Assembly: GCF_040675855.1 (NCBI RefSeq)
Contig: NZ_JBEGIK010000001.1
Location: forward strand, 2,108,001 to 2,172,000
Reading direction: 5' to 3'
Length of the DNA: 64,000 nt
DNA from: Microbacterium sp. LWH3-1.2
Lineage (GTDB): Bacteria; Actinomycetota; Actinomycetes; Actinomycetales; Microbacteriaceae
This document shows positions 41,886 through 50,458 of this stretch, piece after piece; position 1 is the stretch's first letter; the number at the start of each line of letters is the position of its first letter. The notes under the pieces were generated by a model. That model was given only the letters and a program-made list of their open reading frames with translations. It was not told where the DNA came from and did no database searches. Both the position numbers and the translations under genes were made by a program.

Positions 41886-41914
41886 GGCATCCGTCCTCTT
41901 GCGGTTCCGGTGGT

Positions 41915-41926
41915 GCTCATCTGAGC
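41915..41926. promoter_or_regulatory. GCTCA-TC-TGAGC inverted repeat upstream of the SorC regulator
   Basis: Five-base arms around a 2-nt centre, 71 bp before the regulator start. It could be its own operator; the match is short. Confidence 0.35.
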
Positions 41927-41996
41927 AAAGTCTGTGCAGATGTTGGCGCGGACTTCTGGTCTGTGTCAGCCTGGACTGGACGACGAAGGGAGGATC

Positions 41997-42941
41997 GTGG
42001 ACGCCGTCGACGAGCTTCTCTCGATCCGCGCCGCCGAGCTCTACTACGAGGAGAACCTCACGCAGGAGGAGATCGGCCGAAACCTCCAGATCACCCGCTG
42101 GAAGGTCGGGCGCCTGCTCACCCAGGCGAAGGAGGAGGGCTTCGTCCGCATCGAGATCCTCCATTCCCGAGCGCGCCGACCGCAGCTCGAACGACGCCTG
42201 CGCGATGAGCGCGGTCTGACGGACGCCGTCGTGGTCTCACGCGCGGGCGTCCGCAGCGAAGACGAACTCCAGCAGCGAGTGGCGCAGGCCGCCGCCGACT
42301 ACTTGGCAGCGATGCGGCCGCATCCGCGCGTGCTCGGTGTCAGTTGGGGGCGCACGCTGTCCGACATCGCACATCACCTCCGCGACGGGTGGTCGCGAGG
42401 CACCGATGTCGTGCAGATCAACGGCGGCGTCAGCATGAGTCAGCGACCGGGCACCGCGGCGGCGACCGCGGTCAGCATCGCGCAGAAGGGCGGGGGCACG
42501 GCGGCGCTGCTGCCGAGCCCGGCCATTCTCGAGCGGCGTGCGACCAAGGAGGCGATCGAGGCCGACCGCGTCGTTGCCGGCGTGCTCGACGCCGCGCGCT
42601 CGGCGAACGCGTATCTCTTCAGCGCGGGTCCCGCCGACCACGGCTCCGTCCACGTCGACAGCGGCTACCTCACGACGGCAGACATCGACCGGCTCGTCGA
42701 GGCAGGAGCGGTCGGCGACGTGGTCGGGCGGTACATCGCCGCCGACGGACGCATCGCCGACGACGAACTCGATGCACGCACCGTGGGGGTCTCGCTCGAC
42801 GACCTGCGTCGCGCCGATGTCGCGATCGCCGCGATCGTCGGCACGCCCAAACGCGCGATCGCCTCCGCGGTGGTCGCGTCGGGCCTGTGCACCGTGCTCG
42901 TCACCGACGAATCCACGGCGCAGCACCTGCTCGGCGGGTGA
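41997..42941 (+). CDS. SorC/DeoR-type transcriptional regulator of the deoxyribose cluster
   Basis: 314 residues. The N-terminal helix-turn-helix (LTQEEIGRNLQITRWKVGRLLTQAKEEG, about 20-48) joins a sugar-phosphate-binding domain with VLGVSWGRTLSDIA and VQINGGVSMSQRPGTAAATAVSIA, typical of SorC proteins. The likely effector is deoxyribose 5-phosphate or a related sugar phosphate, judged by the neighbours. GTG start with GGGAGG 4 nt upstream. deoC follows after 52 bp. Confidence 0.9.
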   Translation: MDAVDELLSIRAAELYYEENLTQEEIGRNLQITRWKVGRLLTQAKEEGFVRIEILHSRARRPQLERRLRDERGLTDAVVVSRAGVRSEDELQQRVAQAAADYLAAMRPHPRVLGVSWGRTLSDIAHHLRDGWSRGTDVVQINGGVSMSQRPGTAAATAVSIAQKGGGTAALLPSPAILERRATKEAIEADRVVAGVLDAARSANAYLFSAGPADHGSVHVDSGYLTTADIDRLVEAGAVGDVVGRYIAADGRIADDELDARTVGVSLDDLRRADVAIAAIVGTPKRAIASAVVASGLCTVLVTDESTAQHLLGG

Positions 42942-42993
42942 ACAGCGACGTCGGCATCCCACCTCCGAATCACAACGAAAGCCAGGTCAGGAC

Positions 42994-44001
42994 ATGTCAG
43001 GCACCTCCATCGTGACGCTGCCCGAGCGGGCCGTCGAGCTGCTCGGCGGGCAGCCCGACGACACCACGCTGCGGCGCTACCTCCACGGACTCCCCGGCGT
43101 CGACGCCGTCGGGCTCGAGCAGCGCGCCGCCGCGCTCGGTACGCGCTCGATCAAGACGACGTCGAAGGCGTGGGCGCTCGACAAGATCATCGAGCTCATC
43201 GACCTCACCACGCTCGAGGGCGCCGACACGCCCGGCAAGGTGCGCTCGTTGGTCGCGAAGGCGCTGAATCCGGATGCCTCCGACCCGACGTGCCCGCGCG
43301 TGGCCGCCGTCTGCGTCTACGGCGACATGGTGCCCTACGCCGTCGAGGCTCTCGGCGCCGCGCACGGCGACCCCGACGACGGGGGAGTGAGCGTCGCCGC
43401 CGTCGCCACCGCGTTCCCGAGCGGCCGCGCCTCGCTCGACATCAAGCTCGCCGACACCGCCGAGGCGGTCGCCCACGGTGCCGACGAGATCGACATGGTC
43501 ATCGACCGCGGCGCATTCCTCGCGGGCCGGTACGGGCTCGTGTTCGACCAGATCGCCCGCGTCAAGCAGGCGTGCCGCCGCGCCGACGGCACGTACGCAT
43601 CGCTCAAGGTGATCCTCGAGACCGGCGAGCTCAACACCTACGACAACATCAAGCGCGCGTCCTGGCTCGCGATCCTCGCCGGCGGCGACTTCATCAAGAC
43701 CTCGACGGGCAAGGTCCAGCCGGCGGCGACGCTGCCGGTGACGCTCCTCATGCTCGAGGTCGTGCGCGACTGGCACCGTGCGACCGGCGAAAAGGTCGGT
43801 GTGAAGCCTGCGGGCGGCATCCGCACGTCGAAGGACGCCATCAAGTACCTCGTCACCGTCGCCGAGACGGTGGGCGAGGAGTGGCTGCAGCCGCACCTGT
43901 TCCGGTACGGGGCCTCCAGCCTCCTCAACGACGTGCTGCTGCAGCGCCAGAAGCTCAAGACCGGGCACTACTCCGGCGCCGACTACGTGACCATCGACTG
44001 A
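42994..44001 (+). CDS. deoC: Deoxyribose-phosphate aldolase
   Basis: 335 residues, the longer form. Schiff-base lysine K235 (GGDFIKTSTGK) and proton-relay lysine K271 (GVKPAGGIR) are present, with AVCVYGDMV and EIDMVIDRG. It splits 2-deoxyribose 5-phosphate into acetaldehyde and glyceraldehyde 3-phosphate. It is followed 15 bp later by an aldehyde dehydrogenase that could remove the acetaldehyde. ATG has AGG upstream. Confidence 0.96.
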   Translation: MSGTSIVTLPERAVELLGGQPDDTTLRRYLHGLPGVDAVGLEQRAAALGTRSIKTTSKAWALDKIIELIDLTTLEGADTPGKVRSLVAKALNPDASDPTCPRVAAVCVYGDMVPYAVEALGAAHGDPDDGGVSVAAVATAFPSGRASLDIKLADTAEAVAHGADEIDMVIDRGAFLAGRYGLVFDQIARVKQACRRADGTYASLKVILETGELNTYDNIKRASWLAILAGGDFIKTSTGKVQPAATLPVTLLMLEVVRDWHRATGEKVGVKPAGGIRTSKDAIKYLVTVAETVGEEWLQPHLFRYGASSLLNDVLLQRQKLKTGHYSGADYVTID

Positions 44002-44016
44002 CCCGGGAGAGAAGAC

Positions 44017-45513
44017 ATGAGTTTCCTCGAATACGCACCGGCCCCCGAGTCCCGCGCGATCCTGAACCTGCGCGACGAGTACGGGCTGTTCATCGACGGC
44101 GAGTTCCGCCCGGGCTCGGGCGAGTCGTTCGTCACGATCTCGCCCGCCGACGAGAAGCACATCGCCACCATCGCCACGGCGAACGAAGCGGATGTCGACG
44201 CCGCCGTCGCCGCCGCGCGCCGCGCGTACGACAAGACGTGGTCGAAGATGAGCGGCCGCGACCGTGGGAAGTACCTCTTCCGCATCGCGCGCCTCGTCCA
44301 GGAGCGGGCACGCGAGCTCGCCGTGGCGGAGAGCCTCGACAACGGCAAGCCGATCAAGGAGAGCCGCGACGTGGACGTGCCGCTGGTGGCCGCGTGGTTC
44401 TTCTACTACGCCGGCTGGGCCGACAAGCTCGACTACGCCGGACTCGGCGCGGATCCGCGCTCCCTTGGAGTCGCCGGTCAGGTCATCCCGTGGAACTTCC
44501 CGCTGCTCATGCTCGCATGGAAGATCGCCCCGGCGCTCGCCGCCGGCAACACCGTCGTGCTCAAGCCCGCCGAGACGACGCCGTTGTCGGCGCTCATCTT
44601 CGCCGAGATCCTGCAGCAGGCCGACCTCCCGCCCGGCGTCGTCAACATCGTGACGGGCGCCGGCGCGACGGGCGCGGCCGTGGTGCGGCATCCGGATGTC
44701 GACAAGATCGCCTTCACCGGCTCGACGGCCGTCGGTCGCGAGATCGCGAAGGCCGTCGCCGGCACCGACAAGAAGCTGACACTGGAGCTCGGCGGCAAGG
44801 CCGCGAACATCGTGTTCGAGGACGCCCCGATCGACCAGGCGATCGAGGGCATCGTCAACGGCATCTTCTTCAACCAGGGGCACGTGTGCTGCGCCGGCAG
44901 CCGGCTGCTCGTGCAGGAGTCGATCCACGACGAGGTCGTCGAAAGGCTCAAGTCGCGCTTGTCGACCCTGCGCCTCGGTGACCCGCTCGACAAGAACACC
45001 GACATCGGCGCCATCAACTCGGCCGATCAGCTGCAGCGCATCAAGGAGCTGAGCAGGGTCGGCGAGGAAGAGGGGGCGGTGCGCTGGAGTGCCGACTGCG
45101 TCATCCCCGACAACGGCTTCTGGTTCGCGCCGACGATCTTCACGAACGTGCAGGCGTCGCACCGCATCGCGCGCGACGAGATCTTCGGCCCCGTGCTCTC
45201 GGTGCTGACCTTCCGCACGCCCGCCGAAGCGATCGAGAAGGCCAACAACACGCCGTACGGTCTGTCGGCCGGCATCTGGACCGACAAGGGCTCGCGTATC
45301 CTCGCCGTCGCCGACCGCCTGCGCGCCGGCGTCGTCTGGGCGAACACGTTCAACCGGTTCGACCCGTCGTCGCCGTTCGGCGGCTACAAGGAGTCGGGCT
45401 ACGGCCGTGAGGGCGGCCGCCACGGCCTCGCCGCCTACCTCAAGGGTGCATCGGCGGGCGACGCCGCACGCCGAGTGGAAGCCGGCCGATCGAAGAAGGA
45501 GGTCTCGGCATGA
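44017..45513 (+). CDS. NAD(P)-dependent aldehyde dehydrogenase (catalytic half of a split ALDH16-like pair)
   Basis: 498 residues, a complete ALDH. IPWNFPLLMLAWKIAPALAAGN and FTGSTAVGREIA bind the cofactor; E257 (LELGGK) is the base and the nucleophile is in HVC291CAG (C291 or C292). IFGPVLSVLTF and the closing GGYKESGYGREGG are standard. Context suggests acetaldehyde from DeoC as substrate. Its stop overlaps the next gene by 4 nt. Confidence 0.95.
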   Translation: MSFLEYAPAPESRAILNLRDEYGLFIDGEFRPGSGESFVTISPADEKHIATIATANEADVDAAVAAARRAYDKTWSKMSGRDRGKYLFRIARLVQERARELAVAESLDNGKPIKESRDVDVPLVAAWFFYYAGWADKLDYAGLGADPRSLGVAGQVIPWNFPLLMLAWKIAPALAAGNTVVLKPAETTPLSALIFAEILQQADLPPGVVNIVTGAGATGAAVVRHPDVDKIAFTGSTAVGREIAKAVAGTDKKLTLELGGKAANIVFEDAPIDQAIEGIVNGIFFNQGHVCCAGSRLLVQESIHDEVVERLKSRLSTLRLGDPLDKNTDIGAINSADQLQRIKELSRVGEEEGAVRWSADCVIPDNGFWFAPTIFTNVQASHRIARDEIFGPVLSVLTFRTPAEAIEKANNTPYGLSAGIWTDKGSRILAVADRLRAGVVWANTFNRFDPSSPFGGYKESGYGREGGRHGLAAYLKGASAGDAARRVEAGRSKKEVSA

Positions 45514-46373
45514 GCAAGCGGCTGACCGTTCCCAAGACGTACAAGCTCTACATCGGCGGCGCCTTCCCGCGCAGCGAGTCGGGCCGGACGTATGAGGTCA
45601 CCACCCCGACGGGCGACTTTCTCGCGAACGCCGCGCTCGCGTCCCGCAAGGACGCCCGCGATGCCGTCGTCTCGGCCCGCGGCGCCGTCAAGGGATGGTC
45701 GGGTGCCACCGCGTACAACCGCGGCCAGGTGCTCTACCGCGTCGCCGAGATCCTCGAGGGTCGTCGCGCCCAGTTCGTGGACGAGATCGTGCAGCAGACC
45801 GGGGTCTCCGCCGCGGTCGCCGGCGCCGAGGTCGACGAGTCGATCGACCGCTGGGTCTGGTACGCCGGGTGGTGCGACAAGTTCGGCCAGGTCGCCGGCA
45901 ACGGCAACCCGGTGGCGGGCCCGTACTTCAACATCTCGGTGCCTGAGCCGACCGGCGTGGTCGGCGTCGTCGCCCCGCAGGACACCGCGCTCGTCGGGCT
46001 GGTGTCGGCCATCGCGCCCGCGCTCGTGACGGGCAACTCGGTCGTCGTGGTCGCTTCCGAACGCTACCCGCTCTCGGCGATCTCGCTCGCCGAGGTGCTC
46101 GCCACGAGCGATGTCCCCGGCGGAGTCGTCAACGTGCTCACCGGCTCGCCCGCCGAGATCGCCCCGTGGCTCGCCTCCCACCCCGATGTGCACGCGCTCG
46201 ACCTCGTCGGCGCCGGCGACCTGGACTGGATCGACCTGCAGATCGCCGCGGCCGAGACGCTCATGCGGGTGCTGCCTCCCGAGAACGGAACGGATGCCGC
46301 GGCCCCGAGCCTCGCCCGCATCACCGCGTTCACCGAGACGAAGACCGTCTGGCACCCGAAGAGCCTGGTGTAG
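45510..46373 (+). CDS. Half aldehyde dehydrogenase without catalytic domain (ALDH16-like C-terminal partner)
   Basis: 287 residues. It follows the N-terminal half of an ALDH (YKLYIGGAFPRSESGRTYEV, VAEILEGRRAQFVDEIV, GVVGVVAPQDTALVGLVSAIAPALVTGNSVVVVAS, VPGGVVNVLTG), but stops at the equivalent of the cofactor domain. The Glu and Cys of the active site are missing and the motif PWNFP is replaced by APQDT. It ends with a C-terminal strand (ARITAFTETKTVWHPKSL) like the oligomerisation arm. Fixed pairing with a full ALDH matches the two-domain plan of ALDH16, here as two genes. It is probably a structural partner. Confidence 0.85.
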   Translation: MSKRLTVPKTYKLYIGGAFPRSESGRTYEVTTPTGDFLANAALASRKDARDAVVSARGAVKGWSGATAYNRGQVLYRVAEILEGRRAQFVDEIVQQTGVSAAVAGAEVDESIDRWVWYAGWCDKFGQVAGNGNPVAGPYFNISVPEPTGVVGVVAPQDTALVGLVSAIAPALVTGNSVVVVASERYPLSAISLAEVLATSDVPGGVVNVLTGSPAEIAPWLASHPDVHALDLVGAGDLDWIDLQIAAAETLMRVLPPENGTDAAAPSLARITAFTETKTVWHPKSLV

Positions 46374-46381
46374 CGGGGAAC

Positions 46382-46425
46382 CGTGAAGGGTCCTCCCCGG
46401 ACAAGGGAGGGCCGGCCCTTCGCGG
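46382..46425 (+). terminator. Hairpin after the aldehyde dehydrogenase pair
   Basis: GAAGGG and CCCTTC form the outer stem and CTCCC/GGGAG the inner stem, starting 9 bp after the stop. It is imperfect, without a U-tract. The NRDE gene ends 50 bp further on the other strand. Confidence 0.5.
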
Positions 46426-46475
46426 TGGATGGGTCACGCCTTGCGGGGACTGAGTGTCCCAAGCGCGGTGCGGCG

Positions 46476-47192
46476 TCAGCGAAGCTCGAGGCCGCCCCAC
46501 TCGCCCGGGCGCGCCAGCTCGCCGTAGTGCACGTCGACGTCGTCAGCCGACACCGAGGCCACGCACGCCAGGAGCGACAGGGTCGGATAGCCGAGCGGGC
46601 GGTTGTCGCGGATGATGGCGCCGTCGTCTGTGGGGGGGAGCTCGGCCGAGCGCTCGAGCACCTCGATCCACGGCATCCACCATCGCCCGTCGACGGCAGG
46701 CTCCGTCGACTGGAATTCGCCCAGCCACCGCACGATGCGCGGCGTGCCGCTGTCGTCGACGTCGTCGTGGGCGACCATGTGCGTCCCGGGCTCGAGCTCC
46801 GTTGTGCGCAGGGTGACGCCGTCCCACGTGAGCACGCGGGCGTGGGCTCCTTCGACCTCGACGAGGTTGAAGCCGTGCGTCGCCGGTTCGCCGGCGGGAG
46901 AGCGGCCCGCGACCGCGTCGAGCACGATGCCGCCGCGCGACACGAGCTCCGACTCAGGGCGCGTCGACTCGTCGGCACGGTTGAGGAGCACCGCGAGGCG
47001 TCCGGCCGTCGGGTCCGCGGCGAGCCAGGCGCCGCCCGCGCGGACGTCGCGCACGCCCACGACGCCGTCGTGCGCCTCGGGCCACCAGCGGCCGAGCGGG
47101 TTCCACGGCCGGGCGGGGTCCTCATCGCGGATGGCGAGCACGCGCGTGGGCTCGTCCGCCGATTCGGGGACGCGGATCACGACGGTGCACAT
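46476..47192 (-). CDS. NRDE/TANGO2-family protein
   Basis: 238 residues. It starts MCTVVIRV with the conserved Cys2 and has a variant RDED of the NRDE motif, then GVVGVRDVRAGGAWLA and LAVLLNRAD, as in TANGO2-type proteins (an N-terminal nucleophile-like fold). The family is linked to haem or lipid handling in eukaryotes; the bacterial role is unknown. ATG start with AGGAG 7 nt upstream. Divergent from coaBC. Confidence 0.85.
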   Translation of the reverse strand: MCTVVIRVPESADEPTRVLAIRDEDPARPWNPLGRWWPEAHDGVVGVRDVRAGGAWLAADPTAGRLAVLLNRADESTRPESELVSRGGIVLDAVAGRSPAGEPATHGFNLVEVEGAHARVLTWDGVTLRTTELEPGTHMVAHDDVDDSGTPRIVRWLGEFQSTEPAVDGRWWMPWIEVLERSAELPPTDDGAIIRDNRPLGYPTLSLLACVASVSADDVDVHYGELARPGEWGGLELR

Positions 47193-47258
47193 GCGGGGCT
47201 CCTGTGGTGGTGTCGTCCGGCGGGGCCGGGTGTCGGGCAGTCGTGCCAAGATCGGAGG

Positions 47259-48494
47259 GTGTTCGTCGTGGTCGGGGTCACCGGTGGCATTGCCGCCTAC
47301 AAGACGGTTCAGCTCGTGCGCCTGCTGGTCAAAGCGGGTCACGAGGTCCACGTCGTCCCCACGGAGGACGCGCTGCGCTTCGTGGGGATGCCGACTTGGG
47401 AGGCGATCAGCCGCCACCCCATGACGACCTCCGTCCACGACGACGTCGCACGCGTGCGTCACGTCGCGCTCGGCCAGGCGGCCGACCTCGTGATCGTGGC
47501 GCCCGCGACGGCGAACACCCTGGCGAAGATGACCGCGGGACTCGCGGACGACCTCCTCGGAACGACCCTACTCGCCACCACGGCACCGGTCGTCGTGGCG
47601 CCGGCGATGCACACCGAGATGTGGCGGCACCCCTCGACCGTCCACAACATGGCGGTCCTGCGTGAGCGCGGCGTCATCGTGGTCGGCCCCGAGGAGGGGG
47701 AGCTGACCGGCGGCGACAGCGGGCCGGGACGGATGACGGAGCCCGAGGCGATCTTCGAGGCCGCACTCGCCGCAGTCGAGGGTGGTGCCGGCGACCTGCG
47801 CGGACTGCGCGTCGTCGTGAGCGCCGGCGGCACCCGTGAGCCGATCGATCCCGTCCGCTATATCGGCAACCGCTCGAGCGGTCGGCAGGGCGTCGCGGTC
47901 GCGCTTTCGGCCGCGGAGCGCGGAGCCGACGTCGTGCTCGTCGCGGCCCATGTCGACGACGGGGTGCTGGCCGCAGCATCCGCTCGTCCGGGTCTGCGGG
48001 TCGTGCGCGCGGGCACCGCGGCAGAGCTCGGCGAGGCCGTCGAGGCTGAGGCCGGAGCAGCCGATGTGGTGGTGATGGCGGCGGCCGTCGCCGATTACCG
48101 CGTGGCCGAGGTGTCGCCGCTCAAGCGTGCGAAGGAGTCCGCGCCGGTCGGCGGGATCACCCTCGACCTCATAGAGAACGACGACATCCTCGCGGGGCTG
48201 GTCCGGGGTCGGCGCGAGGGGCAGACGATCGTCGGCTTCGCGGCCGAGACCCCCGGCGACGGAGCGACGCTGCTCGACCGCGGGCGCCGCAAGGCGGCGC
48301 GGAAGGGTGCGGACCTGCTGGCGGTGAATGAGGTCGGCTGGTCCAAGGGATTCGAGGCCGCCGACAACGCCGTCACGATCATCAGTGCCGACGGCGAGGT
48401 CATCGGGGCCCGGCGGGGGGGCAAGGACGACGTGGCGGAAGCCGTCTGGGATGCGGTCCTGATGGTGCGCGAAAGCCAAGCGAAAGCAAAGTAA
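47259..48494 (+). CDS. coaBC: Bifunctional phosphopantothenoylcysteine decarboxylase / phosphopantothenate-cysteine ligase
   Basis: 411 residues. The CoaC flavin domain (VVVGVTGGIAAYKTVQLVRLL, ISRHPMTTSVHDD, VAPAMHTEMW) is followed by the CoaB ligase (VVSAGGTREPIDPVRYIGNRSSGRQG, AAAVADYRV, LKRAKES). It makes 4'-phosphopantetheine for coenzyme A. GTG 47259 is chosen for homology; CAAGAT ends 6 nt upstream (leaderless). GTG 47268 has better SD spacing and remains possible. Confidence 0.95.
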   Translation: MFVVVGVTGGIAAYKTVQLVRLLVKAGHEVHVVPTEDALRFVGMPTWEAISRHPMTTSVHDDVARVRHVALGQAADLVIVAPATANTLAKMTAGLADDLLGTTLLATTAPVVVAPAMHTEMWRHPSTVHNMAVLRERGVIVVGPEEGELTGGDSGPGRMTEPEAIFEAALAAVEGGAGDLRGLRVVVSAGGTREPIDPVRYIGNRSSGRQGVAVALSAAERGADVVLVAAHVDDGVLAAASARPGLRVVRAGTAAELGEAVEAEAGAADVVVMAAAVADYRVAEVSPLKRAKESAPVGGITLDLIENDDILAGLVRGRREGQTIVGFAAETPGDGATLLDRGRRKAARKGADLLAVNEVGWSKGFEAADNAVTIISADGEVIGARRGGKDDVAEAVWDAVLMVRESQAKAK

Positions 48495-48507
48495 CGAATA
48501 CGTAACG
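48491..48507 (+). promoter_or_regulatory. GTAACG direct repeat, period 11, upstream of the glycerophosphodiesterase gene
   Basis: GTAACG-AATAC-GTAACG overlaps the last codons of coaBC and lies 7 bp before a TAGAGT -10 box (48515-48520). The 11-bp period matches one helical turn, as in PHO-type boxes, but the bases differ from GTTCACC. Confidence 0.45.
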
Positions 48508-48528
48508 GCGCATGTAGAGTGGTCCGCA

Positions 48529-48548
48529 CCACGTCGACGAGGACGTGG
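48529..48548 (+). promoter_or_regulatory. Leader hairpin before the glycerophosphodiesterase gene
   Basis: CCACGTC, loop GACGAG, GACGTGG: 7 perfect base pairs beginning at or just after the predicted start of transcription and ending 25 bp before the ATG. Confidence 0.45.
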
Positions 48549-48573
48549 CAACGACCCCCGGAGGACATGCCCG

Positions 48574-49470
48574 ATGCCCCAGTCCGCGGCATCAGATCGA
48601 GCCCGAGACCGGATCCACGCTCTGCCCGTCATGTGCGTCCTCGCGATCGCGAGCCTGGTGGTCGCCTTCCTCGGCGCCACTCCTGCCCGCGTGAGTTCGC
48701 GGGAGCTGATGGGGGACGAGCGGACGCCCGGCGAGGCGGCGTTCATCGCCAGTCATCGCGGAGGAGCCGCGACGGCACCGGAGAACACGCTGCCGGCCGT
48801 CACCGCGGCTCTCGCCGACGGGTTCGACTACGTCGAGGTCGACGTGGCCCTCACCGCCGATCGTCATCCCGTGCTCATGCACGACAAGACCGTTGACCGC
48901 ACCACCGACGGCCACGGCCGGCTGGCCTCGCTGACGCTCGCCGAGGTGAGGGCGCTCGATGCCGGCTCCTGGTTCGACCGCACCTATGCCGGCACCCCGG
49001 TCCCCACCTTGGTGGAGTTCCTCGATGCCCTCGTCGCGACCGACGGCCGCGCGATCGTGGAGATGAAGGGCGAATGGGATGCCGCGGCCGTCGATGCGGC
49101 CGTCGCAGAGGTCGCCGCGCGCGGCCTCGAACGCCGCATCGTCTTCGCGAGCTTCGATGCGCGGACGCTCGCGCTCGCCGCGGCCGGGTCGGATGTGCTG
49201 TCGCGGCTGCTCATCCTCAAGCAGCTCCCGTCGGATGTCGTGAGCGCGGTCGCCGAGGCCGGCGCGCGCGGCGTCGTCGTGAACCGCAAGGCCGTGCTCG
49301 CTCGCCCGGGCATCGTCGACGAGCTGCACGCGGTAGGTGCCCGCGTCGTCGTCTACACGCTCAACGACGACTCGCAGTGGGATGAGGTGACGGCCCTCGG
49401 CGTCGACGGCATCGTCACCGACGACCCGCACACTCTGTCGGAATGGCAGAGCGCGTACGCGGGCCCGTGA
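48574..49470 (+). CDS. Secreted or membrane-anchored glycerophosphodiester phosphodiesterase
   Basis: 298 residues. One N-terminal helix (about 16-38), then a GDPD TIM barrel: SHRGGAATAPENTLPAV, EVDVALTADRHPVLMHDKTVDRTT, IVEMKGEW and the closing VVVYTLNDDSQWDEVTALGVDGIVTDDP. It releases glycerol 3-phosphate from phospholipid head groups, a phosphate-scavenging role. It belongs with phoX and pit in this window. GGAGGA lies 10 nt before the ATG; ATG could also be at 48565. Confidence 0.92.
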   Translation: MPQSAASDRARDRIHALPVMCVLAIASLVVAFLGATPARVSSRELMGDERTPGEAAFIASHRGGAATAPENTLPAVTAALADGFDYVEVDVALTADRHPVLMHDKTVDRTTDGHGRLASLTLAEVRALDAGSWFDRTYAGTPVPTLVEFLDALVATDGRAIVEMKGEWDAAAVDAAVAEVAARGLERRIVFASFDARTLALAAAGSDVLSRLLILKQLPSDVVSAVAEAGARGVVVNRKAVLARPGIVDELHAVGARVVVYTLNDDSQWDEVTALGVDGIVTDDPHTLSEWQSAYAGP

Positions 49471-49581
49471 CAGCTGTGCTCGTGCGCGCGGCGTGGCCCG
49501 CAGCATCCGTCCGCCCGCCTCGTTAGGGTCGAAGGCGCGCCGCCCTTCTGCCCGCTGCGGCGCGCGAGAGGTGGCGAGGGA

Positions 49582-50220
49582 ATGGTCGTGCAAAGCCGCT
49601 TGACGCGGATCGTGATCGGGTGCGTCGCGCTCACCGCCCTGGCCGCGGTTGTCACGGGGTGCCGTCCGGAATCCGAGGCGACCCCCTCGAGCAGCCCTTC
49701 GAGCACGGTGAAGGAACAGACGCCCGACCCGTCCGCGTCGCCGGTCGAGACCGAGACGCCTCAGACGTCGTTCGAGGTTCCGGGGGCGTGCGAGGAGATC
49801 TACTCCGCCGCCATGCTCACGCAGCTGCAGTCGGCGAACCCGCCCCTCAACGACCCCGGCGTGACGATGCTGTCGACCGAGAACGCCGACCTGCTCGAGA
49901 TCATCCACGGTGGAGCGCCGACACTGCGCTGCTCGTGGGGGCAGCCGAGCGAGTACGGGCTCGCGACCAACGTGACCGCGATCGACGCCGGCCAGGAGGA
50001 AGCCGCGCTTGCGGCGCTGCCGCAGGCGGGCTTCGGATGCGAGGAACTCGGCGACGGCACCGTGTGCCGCATCGAGCAGAAGGGCATCACGCTCGACGAC
50101 GAGGAGTACACGCGCGGCGAGACGCACTACATCGGGGGCGGCGGACTCGTGACGACCGCGTGGATCAACTTCGCCCCGGAGGGGTACACCGAAGACATCG
50201 TCGCGACCCTGTGGGGCTGA
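49582..50220 (+). CDS. Predicted lipoprotein
   Basis: 212 residues. Signal peptide with lipobox AVVTGC (Cys27), a Ser/Thr/Pro linker (about 28-62), then a globular domain with four Cys (GACEEIY, LRCSWG, GFGCEEL, TVCRIEQ) that may form two disulfides. No function recognised. ATG with GCGAGGG upstream; TAGGGT near 49525 is a likely -10. Confidence 0.75.
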   Translation: MVVQSRLTRIVIGCVALTALAAVVTGCRPESEATPSSSPSSTVKEQTPDPSASPVETETPQTSFEVPGACEEIYSAAMLTQLQSANPPLNDPGVTMLSTENADLLEIIHGGAPTLRCSWGQPSEYGLATNVTAIDAGQEEAALAALPQAGFGCEELGDGTVCRIEQKGITLDDEEYTRGETHYIGGGGLVTTAWINFAPEGYTEDIVATLWG

Positions 50221-50281
50221 GTCCCGGGTTCTCCCGCGCCGGGTTGCCCCGTTCAGGGGCCGGTTCCCCTAGAATGGTGCA

Positions 50282-50458
50282 CGGGAAACCCGCTGACGAT
50301 GTCGCAGCTCGCAGAAGCGAGTGCCCGCGACCGTCGGCGGCGAATCCCTGATCCCGCGTTCGCGACGGCGTTCGCGCCGCCCGCGGGAGCACGCAGAACC
50401 ATCGGTATCACCCGATCCCCGCCGGACTCCCTATCCGGCATTCACGCTCAGGAGGAGC
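50282..50458 (+). ncRNA. Structured 5' leader RNA of the SNF2 helicase gene, candidate cis-regulatory RNA
   Basis: A TAGAAT -10 box (50270-50275) predicts a start near 50282, 177 nt before the ATG. The leader folds into four stems in a row. P1, 50295-50335: GACG/CGTC, GTCGC/GCGAC and CTCGC/GCGAG with an AGAA loop. P2, 50352-50388: TCCCGCG/CGCGGGA enclosing CGGCG-TTCG-CGCCG. P3, 50401-50416: ATCGG/CCGAT. P4, 50421-50439: GCCGGA/TCCGGC, 12 nt before the SD. It matches no riboswitch class I know. Confidence 0.55.
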
